Shown: piece by piece, positions 42,133 through 64,000 of the stretch | Layout: every line of letters begins with the position of its first letter | Numbering within the stretch: the stretch's first letter is position 1 | Source of the DNA: Metaphire vulgaris | Taxonomy: Eukaryota > Annelida > Clitellata > Crassiclitellata > Megascolecidae | DNA length: 64,000 nucleotides | Reading direction: 5' to 3' | NCBI GenBank assembly: GCA_018105865.1 | Contig: CM030851.1 | Location: forward strand, 784,501-848,500 | Position numbers and translations under genes: made by a program | Notes under the pieces: generated by a model | Database searches by the model: none | Told to the model about the DNA's origin: nothing | The model's input: the letters and a program-made list of their open reading frames with translations, nothing else

Positions 42133-42577
42133 CAGTGGCGGCTCCACCGGGGGGCCAGAGGGGCCCGTGCCCCCTACTGAGACACTGCCCCCCCGTGGCT
42201 CCCCTGTTGAGACCCTATACTATATATATATATATATATATATATACTATATATACTATACTATATATATAAATTTACCAAAAAATATTTAAACATTGCA
42301 AATATGCCAAAATTGGCCCAAAAATTGCCCAAAAATTGCCAAAGTTGCAAAAAAATGCAAAAATTGCATAAAATTTGCAAAAAAATTGCCTAAAATTTGC
42401 ACAAATTGCCTCAAATTTGCCTAAAACTTGGCAAAAAATGTTCTCGCCCCCAAGAAAAGTGTGAAATGACGCTACTGTACTTAACACTACATACCTAACA
42501 ACAAATGGTTGGCCCCCATGATTAGAAGTTGCCACCCCAACGGCCCCCCCACTTGCCAAATCCTGGAGCCACCATTG
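42133..42577. mobile_element. hAT-like MITE, long form
   Basis: Ends CAGTGGCGGCTCCACC and GGAGCCACCATTG; flanks CCCCTTAG and GCCCGTAG agree at 6 of 8. It contains an internal (TA)n tract. It is the same family as 43017-43204, in reverse orientation. It lies within another repeat rich in GCCCGTAGCCCGTACC (41766-42640). Confidence 0.65.
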
Positions 42578-42646
42578 GCCCGTAGCCCGTACCTCGAGGC
42601 CCGTAGCCCGTAAAAAGGCGCCCGGCCCGTACGGGCCCCACCCCAG

Positions 42647-42860
42647 ATGATCAGGAAGCTGGATGCCTTCCATCAATGGTGCCTGAGAAGATCCTAGCTT
42701 AGAGTACCGTACACCTCGCATACAACAAATGAAGAAGTGTTCCGACGCACAGGAGAGGAACCCATATCCATAAAATACGAAGCAGGCGTATCCACTATTT
42801 TGGGCATGTTGCGAAAGCAGCCTCAAACATCGACCATGCGAGAGCCCTACATTAAGTTAT
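42647..42860 (+). mobile_element. LINE C-terminal fragment (second family)
   Basis: Reads MIRKLDAFHQWCLRRS, LRVPYTSHTTNEEVFRRTG and, one frame over, HYFGHVAKAASNIDHARAL. This pattern (DAFHQRCLR, NEEVL, FGHVAR) is the C-terminus of a LINE family distinct from the L2-like copies. Confidence 0.65.
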
Positions 42861-43016
42861 TAAAGGGCCCCCAAAATCGTGGAAAAGACCAGTTAATCAC
42901 CAAAGAACTACCTGGACCAGAACAATTCAATCTAGCTGACTTGGCTCCGTGTAACGTTGGACTTTTCACTGTCTGGAAAACGGCTCAAATTAGAGTTTCT
43001 TGGAAATGTTTAGGCC

Positions 43017-43204
43017 CAGTGGCGGCTCTAGGATTTGGCAAGTGGGGGGCATTGGGGTGGCAACTTCTAATCATGGGGGCCAACCATTTGTTGTTTAATG
43101 TATGTAGCATTAAGTATAGGGTCCCAACTGGGGGGGGGGCACTGGGGGGCCAGGCTCTCAATAGGGGCACGGGGCCCTCTGGCCCTCCGGTGCAGCCGCC
43201 ACTG
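43017..43204. mobile_element. hAT-like MITE with perfect 8-bp target duplication
   Basis: Ends CAGTGGCGGCTCTAGG and GCAGCCGCCACTG; TTTAGGCC flanks both sides exactly (43009-43016, 43205-43212). It is an internally deleted relative of 42133-42577. Confidence 0.85.
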
Positions 43205-43246
43205 TTTAGGCCTAGTGGAAAAGGCTACGCTCCGTCAGTGAGCTTG

Positions 43247-43248
43247 CC

Positions 43249-43294
<46 letters not shown>
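43247..43294. repeat. (GAT)n microsatellite
   Basis: Uninterrupted GAT triplets. Confidence 0.95.
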
Positions 43295-43296
<2 letters not shown>

Positions 43297-43441
43297 AGTC
43301 TATGATAATACCAGTTGAGCGGCTGAACTGCCTTTTCCTGTTTGAAAGCGTATGAACCGAGCGCATGCGTTTTTAAAATTTATATTCTTCTTTAGCTGTA
43401 TCCTAAAATACAGATAAATATACTAATTAATATCAATCATA

Positions 43442-43605
43442 ATGCAGGAAGAAGGATCACCTTTAGGGTATACACAGCCGCGAGTTGGGAAATTCTCGTT
43501 TAAAGACTTCAAGATCGTCGAAATCGACACTAAATGGATTGCTATTTGTAAGAAATGTAACAAACGCATCCAAGATAAGATATCAGTCACAAGTGCCTTC
43601 ACAAA
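43442..43605 (+). CDS. Orphan first exon with half of a BED-type zinc finger
   Basis: ATG at 43442 starts MQEEGSPLGYTQPRVGKFSF then KDFKIVEIDTKWIAICKKCN and KRIQDKISVTSAFTK, ending at a good donor (AA|GTAAGT, phase 2). The aromatic/Trp, C-x2-C and TSAFTKH-like spacing fit the N-terminal half of a BED finger, as in hAT transposases and domesticated ZBED proteins; the two His ligands would be in the next exon. No continuation was found up to 47.6 kb, so this is a partial gene, a transposon remnant or a false exon. Confidence in coding is moderate; in function low. Confidence 0.45.
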
Positions 43606-43917
43606 GTAAGTGCTAGGCCTAATACTATTCATATTTGTAATTAAAGCAAACACCCGAAAGTTCAAGGAAAGGTATACTGAGATGGTCACCCCCGAAAGTC
43701 GTACGTAAAAAGCGCTACGTGCATGGAGGCGCTTTACTGCATTTGATTAAAATTCAGGTTTCAACGAATCCCCTTTAACTCTGATTTTATTCTCATACCG
43801 AACGCTCCCAAGCATGCACTTGGGGCATTTTTCGAGTCGCTTGCAACCTTCTAAATTTAAAGGTCAGTCCTTTTGTGGTTCTTGTGCTTGAGGGGTAGGT
43901 CCTCGTCTTTGTCCTCG

Positions 43918-44065
43918 TAAAGGACAAGGACTGACCCCTAAGGGCCAGGATAAGGACAAGGACTGACTCCTCAAGGACCAGGACAAGGACAGTACTTGTC
44001 CTTATCCTGGTCCTTAGGGGTCAGTCCTTGTCCTTATCCTGGTCCTTGGGGGTTAGTCCTTGTTA
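43918..44065. repeat. Large imperfect hairpin made of inverted tandem units
   Basis: Two direct copies of a 32-bp unit starting AAGGACAAGGACTGACCCCT are followed, after a few bases (GTACT at about 43991), by two inverted copies. The arms are about 70 bp with few mismatches, so the region could form a cruciform or a long RNA stem. No terminal or target-site features were seen. Confidence 0.85.
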
Positions 44066-44768
44066 ACATCACTGCTCAGCCCCTGCCTTAATATGGCCCT
44101 GACTGTGACGGTAACCTGTAAATAGGAAGCATATCCTAAATCATAATTCTCCTCGCCATTTCACCCCTACGGCCTCTAGTATACGCCGAAAACCCACGGC
44201 ATTGGTCGCGTACTCAATGCAGAGCTCTCGGTAACAGGTTCTCGCCCCTTTAGTAGTTGTGGTGTGGGTTACCTACCAGCGGTACTAATAATAATCGGAA
44301 CTGCTTCCAGTTGAACGTTCAACACAGCGACTTATAGTCGATGCTTATAACGTTATGCGAACTGTGATTTGAGAATCTGAATTCTGAGATGACGTTGTTG
44401 CTATTGGCAACATACTGCAATTGGGCGACAATTTCACTTCATTGGCGGATAAAAAGACGCTCTCTGTCGTTGGTGAGGAGTTAATAAAAACCAATTGCAA
44501 CTAGACATAGTAGACATTTTGCTAAAACCTCTAACCAGTGAAACAATTCTAGCAACCAGGACGCGAGCAAGGAGTCAGTCCTCTGAGACTGTTCTTCAGT
44601 GGCGGATATGTTCCTTTGCTGGCTTAACTAGCACCATCCGTACTTTTGTCATTCCGCGTTTTCTAGCATCTGCGTCCTTTTCGTTGATCATTTTCGCAGT
44701 GACGACCGATAACTCGGTCTTATTTCGCAGGGCAGAGCGTAGTCTTCGCAGAATTCAGATTCGTCCGC

Positions 44769-44806
<38 letters not shown>
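44769..44806. repeat. (CT)n microsatellite
   Basis: About 19 CT dinucleotides. Confidence 0.95.
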
Positions 44807-44811
<5 letters not shown>

Positions 44812-45099
44812 TCCGGTAACCCTGTGTATTGTGTTTGGCCCACCCAATTTCAATTGGCAAATTACAATGTTTTGTGGAACTAATAACCCCAAATCCCCAA
44901 TATATTGGCATAATATAGTCATATATAGGGCCTAATTGAGATGTCACAGATGTGGAAGACCATTCAAAATTATTATATTTAGGCCTGTATAACCATGCAA
45001 CTGTGTTTTTTCAATGATCGATTGATCGTAACGGCAAGAATTTCTCGCTGCGCTGTCTTGGCTCTGAAATATTGGCCATGTTGGCCCACCCAATATTTG

Positions 45100-45610
45100 G
45101 CTTGTGGCGCCCTCCATGGTTTTAATTCGTTTCATCACTCTTCTGAATTTTTGCATATCTATAGCCTACTGTAGCACTAGTCCTTGCTTTGTCCAATAAT
45201 TTCAAACAGGGTATCAATTTTATAATATTTTTGTGGTCTATAAAACCTGTAATATAGAAGAAACCAGCTCTCTTAAGCGCCATCTTATCTCTCGATTGAT
45301 TTTTTTAAGAAATTTGACAGAGAATAGATTACTGAAAGACTTTGTTTAGTGTCGTTTCAAATGGCTCATTATTTTTCGTGGCATTTCGAAAGCTCTAGAA
45401 AAAAATTGAGACAGAATATATTGACAATTCTAGTACGGTTTGACACAGCATAGATGGGGACACAAGAATATGTGGTTTTAATTCGTTTCATCACTCTTCT
45501 GAATTTTTGCATATCTGTAGCCTACTGTAGCACTAGTCCTTGCTTTGTCCAATTTCAAACAGGCCATGTTGGCCCACCCAATATTTGGCTTGTGGCGCCC
45601 TCCATGAAAA
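45100..45610. repeat. Local duplications
   Basis: TGGTTTTAATTCGTTTCATC followed by ACTCTTCTGAATTTTTGCAT and the text through CAATTTCAAACAG occur at about 45117-45210 and 45473-45560; GGCCATGTTGGCCCACCC plus AATATTTGGCTTGTGGCG occur at about 45073-45115 and 45563-45606. This is a rearranged segmental duplication of about 130 bp whose two halves have swapped order. Confidence 0.75.
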
Positions 45611-45916
45611 CGACCATGTCTGACTGACAGCTATAGGCCTACCATTCGGCAATATGGCTATTTCAAACTTGGAAGTGGCCTAAACGCCCAAGATTAAGCA
45701 GCTACTTAATAGGCACTGCTTCGCAATCGCTATAAAATGTCACGCTATTTTACTTAGTTACTTAAATTTTATCAAAATCATCCCTGTTATTACATGATCA
45801 TGTTTAAGCCTATATTTCAATAGAATCACGGACTGGTGATGTAGGCTAAGGCAACAAGCGGAATGTCGAAATCCATTTATTTTAGTGAGAAAAACTGTAG
45901 GCTACAAAAGAATATC

Positions 45917-46124
45917 CAGTGGCGTCGAGAGGGGGGTGCGGGGGGTGCGGACCGCACCGGGTGACACCATCTAGGGGGGTGACACCAAACAAGGATGATC
46001 TTTTTTTGCTTGTCACGGTATTTGAGAAGGAAAAATAAGAAAGATTTAGAAGAGGTCCCAAGTCTAAATGGGTGACACCACAATTTTACCGCACTGGGTG
46101 ACACCAACCCTAGCGACGCCACTG
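45917..46124. mobile_element. hAT-like MITE (first of a tandem pair)
   Basis: Ends CAGTGGCGTCGAG and TAGCGACGCCACTG (11-base perfect inverted core). Flanks AGAATATC and CGAATATC agree at 7 of 8. The right flank is shared with the next MITE. Confidence 0.8.
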
Positions 46125-46132
46125 CGAATATC

Positions 46133-46301
46133 CATGGGCGCCCGCACATTAGGGTAAAGGGGCACTTGCCCCTGGAAAATGCAAATACCAATAATATAAC
46201 AGTAAAATTTGACAACCTTGCTAAAATATTAACCGTGAGTTCGTGACCATTGAGTTAAAATGTGCTTGCCCCTCTTGGAAACATTTATGTGGGCGCCCAT
46301 G
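46133..46301. mobile_element. CATGGGCGCC-ended MITE (second of a tandem pair)
   Basis: Ends CATGGGCGCCCGCAC and GTGGGCGCCCATG; CGAATATC flanks both sides exactly (46125-46132, 46302-46309). 169 bp; a second member of the family is at 59788-59957. Confidence 0.85.
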
Positions 46302-47688
46302 CGAATATCCTATTTCATCGGTGTTCAGTTTGCCGAGGGAGTGGGTGGATGGGTGGGTGGGGTGTATCTATATCCCGCTGGTCGAGGACGACCCGTACTC
46401 CTGTAGCAAATGGTCGAAAATGTTGATGTTTGCAATTAGTAACGGTCGACTGACTGAATGTAGACATTTGAATTGGCGGCGTATTAATTTAAGAGATCTG
46501 ATTGGTTCCGATGAAACCGAAACTGAAAGTTTCCGAAAGCCTCTGTCTCTCTGGGATATTGGCTTTCAGAATCAGTAGAGGGACTAAAGTGCAACTATAG
46601 AGACTCGATTCGCTTCCGAAAAAGCGAAATCGACTGTTTTTAGATGAACACAAGCCGTCTTCGGCAGAAAGTCAGAATACGCCGTTGCGTATAGGCCTAT
46701 ACATGCATGTACAGGTTGGCTGTGTATTGTATTGATACCCTATTTGGTCGACTGTCAAATACTCTCCCCTCGCACAGTGCTGGACAACTCTTTATTAGAG
46801 TCAGCGGCATGTCCGGGGATTTCGGTTGATGGTGGCACTTTGTATAGGCCTACTATTCCCCATTTTGACTCGTCTTGTCCCGTCCATATGGATGGAGGCA
46901 TGTGGTTAAAATGCCTAAAATGGAAGAAGTAGGGCCTACGACACTCGCTTATTCATTCGCCCCTTTATAACTTTTGTTTTTTGCTACGATGAAAAATTGG
47001 CAAAGCAATAGGGGTTAAACGTATCCTCTATACCCCCTCCTGGATCCGCCTCTGATCAGTGTGCGGAAATATCCCAGTTTTACATATTGAGAGTAAATTT
47101 TCGGTGTAGGCCTACTCAGCTGAATCAGCTCCGCCATTGCATTTCGCGCTAGGTCACTGAGTCGGACTCCTGGTGACGCCACTGCTGTATATAGGCCTAA
47201 GTGCTTTTATTTCGTTGAGTTTTCCGGAAAAAGCTCGACTAGTTGTTGCTTTCGATTGCGGTTTCTCATCCCAGCATAAACACAATTCCAGTTGTTTCGA
47301 TGCTTCTCACCGTAAGAGCGCCACAGATGGCGCCACCGAGGACGAAAGAGGCAACTTGATTAAGGCTTGAACCAACTTGCTCATTTGCATTCAACGGCGG
47401 ACCGCAGGATGGCTGCCAAGTGTAACATACGCCCAACGGTATGTGGAATTATCGCGTTTCATGGAGACCCCTTCGATCGCTAGGCGCCGTCACGATACCC
47501 GGTTGCGTCATCGATCAGTTCACGTCCTCTTGACGTTTATCGCTGGTCTTTGTTTGTCGGTTGTTTAAATCTTGTGGTGTTGCTCTAAAAAGCGAAGTTA
47601 AAACACAGAATTCACTAGTTAATTGATTGATTGATTATTTATTTAATTAGATCAAATGTGAGCGATTTCTGCTGTTAAATTACAGACG

Positions 47689-61590
<13,902 letters not shown>

Positions 61591-61786
61591 CTGTACTTGA
61601 TTTGATGAACTCATGGCTGAATTTTCTGTGTATTGTATACATTCTGTTGTCCAGTTGTTTTAACATTCAGAAATGAAACATTCGATTCAGGTTGTAATGT
61701 AATTCAGCTTTACTGTAGTGCAGTAATTACGGAATAATTGCAAATGAAGTAGTAAGGAAGTGGGAGATTGTGAAAGTTACCTGTAA

Positions 61787-61792
61787 AATAAA
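61787..61792 (+). promoter_or_regulatory. Likely poly(A) signal of NAMPT
   Basis: AATAAA, 196 bases after the stop; a second AATAAA follows near 61916. Confidence 0.65.
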
Positions 61793-61929
61793 GATCTTTT
61801 CTTTGGGTTCGGTGCATAAAATGCTTATGGAAAAGATGCTGAGATTGGTTTGTGCATTTACTGGTATGCTGATAGACTTCATAGACTTTGAAACGCTATA
61901 AAAGGCATTGTTTGCAATAAATTTGAAAA

Positions 61930-63735
61930 TTCAGGTACAGTCAGCGACCTTTCTTTTTCATTTGGCAATATGCTGATAGTCACAATTCTGATCTGTTGGG
62001 TATGGCTAAAGCCTGTTAATATCACAGAGCAGCAGTCTTTGAACCAGTACAGACATGTAGAGTATATGTCAATTGGTTGTTGCTTCTATGCATTTGAAGT
62101 ATTAGATTAGATTAGATATATTTCTTTGGACTTTTCACTTGGATGACTTTGTGGTCACCCCAAGGCTGTGTTAACTTGGTTTTACAGTATTGGGCGAAAT
62201 TTAGGTTCACTGCCTCTGATGTGGTGGCAAAATTACCGGTACATGGGCAGCTGTAAACTTCTTGGTTGGTTTAGTTTCCACAAGTGGCTCTTCTGTATTA
62301 CAAGTAGTTCGGTTTCAGAAAATACTCAGGAACTGTGAATTGCTGGCAGAATGGCTGTGTTTCAATATATTTATTATTCTTGAATAATTTTAAAATGATT
62401 GGAGGTAGCATAGTGGCCTTGATTGTTGTATCAGAATTGTTGCATTTTGTACTGCTTTAATTCTGTAGAAATCTGTTAAGTTCATCTGTTATCTAATGTT
62501 CCTAAAGGTGGTCAATTGCTATTTATGTTAGCTCAGTTTTAGCTTAACACATTTTAGTGTTTCTTTGTTTTTTTGCATTTGACTGGATTGAGTTGATTGA
62601 ATCTTTGGAGAGAAGAATTTTGTTACAAGTTTTTAGGCATACAGCTTTAGAAAATTTCAAGATGCCTTGGTTTGTGTTGCCTACAGCTGCTATTTGGTTC
62701 TGAGTGCACACTTTTGTGTCTGTCTGTTGTTGATGTTGCCAGTGAAGATGCCCTCTGGTGATGATTGTTGTTTCAGATGTGTGACCAGTTGATGTGCTGT
62801 TGGTTCCAGTTTCTGTCCTGAGTTTGCCTACATCATGCATCATGCAATGGGGATTGACAGTTGTGGTGATTTGAAAGTTATGGCATTTTTTGAGGTTGAT
62901 GAAGAAGTATTGTATTGTTGTTTTCATTCTTTGATGTTTATTATTGTTTATGGATTGGTTTCAATGACAGTTATAGAGTGAAGATCATTTATTGTTGTTT
63001 ATAGTTCAGTTTTCCTGCTGTCATGCACTTAATGTATCAAATTTGATATTGATTTTAAAAATCTCTTGAATGTAACTTTATATGGGTTTCATTCTATTTG
63101 ACTGATTGAACTGCTTTGCAAAGATGCAATTTTCTTTGAGAAAGTGTTTTCCTTATAAGGAAGATAACAGCTTTAACTTGTCCTTAGCATTTTACATTAT
63201 CTATTCCAATAATTGAAACTGCAAAAGATAGTCTTGTGGATAATTTTGTCATCAGCTTGCATAGCCTCCGACCCTCAGCAATGAGGATGGACCATACCAT
63301 ACCACTCCAATAATACACATGCTGATGATTGTAATTTTCAACAAGAGATTATACATTTGCAACAGGATCTACACTTTAAAATATTCTGCTCCAGGACTGC
63401 TTCAAAATATTTATCCATTTAAAAACAAATTCCTCGCCATTTTATGGAAATGACAGCAGCAAGTTTTACTAATCGAGACCAACAACTCTCATCACTGCCG
63501 TAAAGGGTGTCCCGTCAGTTCCTGGACCGTTACTTCCTGGACCGTTAGTTGCATGCTGGACAGTTCCTATTGTTCTATCTTTTAGGTGTATGTAAACAAG
63601 TGTAGACCTATACACTATGATATATAATTCATTACATGCGTATACACAGCTACACGTGATAACGATGGTATGTAATAACATTATAACACGTCTAGGTAAA
63701 CATGTCACGGTAATGTAAACATCCATATTCAATAC
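61930..63735. other. Downstream intergenic sequence
   Basis: No credible gene. A weak reverse-transcriptase-like reading (ADDCNFQQEIIHLQQDL, 63310-63370, plus) is the only hint of a relic. Confidence 0.5.
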
Positions 63736-63737
63736 AG

Positions 63738-64000
63738 CAGGGGTGCACAACCACTGGCCCGCGGGCAAATCCGCCCGCCGAAGGGTTTTTACTACAATTG
63801 TACAACACAGAAAACCGGCCCGCCAAAGGGTTCTGTCCGGCCCGCGGTACAATTTGAAATAACAGAAAACTGGCCCGAGAACAGTAATTTTGGTATAGAA
63901 ATTAGGTATCTGCTGACTGGCATTCATATATGTTGGGCTACTTACAAATGTGTCAAGAACGTGACACGATCTCGGGCGATAATAAACTACTTCGATAACG
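63738..64000. mobile_element. Start of a hAT-like element, cut by the window edge
   Basis: CAGGGGTGCACAACCACTGG and the following CCCGCGGGC resemble the terminal sequence of hAT/Charlie-like elements. The other end is outside the window or lost. Confidence 0.5.

Noticed and set aside
44495..44935. 146-residue plus frame with Leu-Ser repeat
   Set aside because: The repeat is the (CT)n microsatellite and the flanking parts match nothing known.
47030..47070. Right end of another CAGAGGCGGATCC-type MITE (CTCCTGGATCCGCCTCTG)
   Set aside because: No matching left end or target duplication was found.
62544..62927. 127-residue minus-strand frame after NAMPT
   Set aside because: Low-complexity composition, no homology recognised, and AT/TG-biased sequence makes chance opening likely.
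63310..63420. Reverse-transcriptase fragment (ADDC reading)
   Set aside because: Only one short block is suggestive; too weak to list as a mobile element.

Overview
The window is nuclear DNA from an invertebrate animal. Genes have many small exons and roughly 0.3-7 kb introns, mostly with GT-AG borders, and the intergenic space is packed with LINE relics, small DNA transposons and microsatellites. The proteins are clearly metazoan (SWI/SNF ATPase, JNK, aminoacylase-1, NAMPT). The frequent TAGGCCTA-like words, the L2/CR1-type LINEs and the hAT-like MITEs would suit a marine deuterostome such as an echinoderm or hemichordate. That placement is an impression, not a demonstration.

Layout. 492-4165 (-) is the N-terminal part of a BRG1/Brahma (SMARCA4/2) gene: a Gly/Met/Pro-rich exon with the QLQ motif, a Pro-rich exon and the start of the HSA region; it runs off the left edge. 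5735-8002 (+) is a two-exon mitochondrial rRNA 2'-O-methyltransferase (MRM2/FtsJ family). 9274-14695 (-) is a JNK-type MAP kinase; seven exons are clean but the exon carrying the activation segment is shattered. 19025-29065 (+) is a complete 15-exon aminoacylase-1 (ACY1). 31300-33260 (+) is a 5'-truncated CR1-like LINE. 33727-34841 (+) is a small predicted gene with twenty 30-bp (10-residue) repeats and a C-terminal RING-H2 finger. 35-47 kb is transposon-rich: Helitron-like, several hAT-like MITEs, a large hairpin, an orphan BED-finger exon and an unidentified broken coding region. 47689-61590 (+) is a complete 9-exon nicotinamide phosphoribosyltransferase (NAMPT). After 61.8 kb only degraded repeats are seen.

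Gene models were joined by hand using homology to recalled family sequences, splice consensus and phase. ACY1 (437 codons), NAMPT (488), MRM2 (264) and the RING gene (302) all close in frame, which supports them. SMARCA4/MRM2 and JNK/ACY1 are head-to-head neighbours; MRM2/JNK are tail-to-tail. The genes have no evident shared pathway, as expected for animal gene order.

Most notable: the JNK activation exon is present as two broken copies that lack the TPY phosphorylation site; NAMPT intron 5 carries an inverted copy of the end of exon 5 including its splice donor; a Helitron-like insertion has its empty site preserved in a neighbouring repeat copy; and two different MITEs sit in the same 8-bp target.
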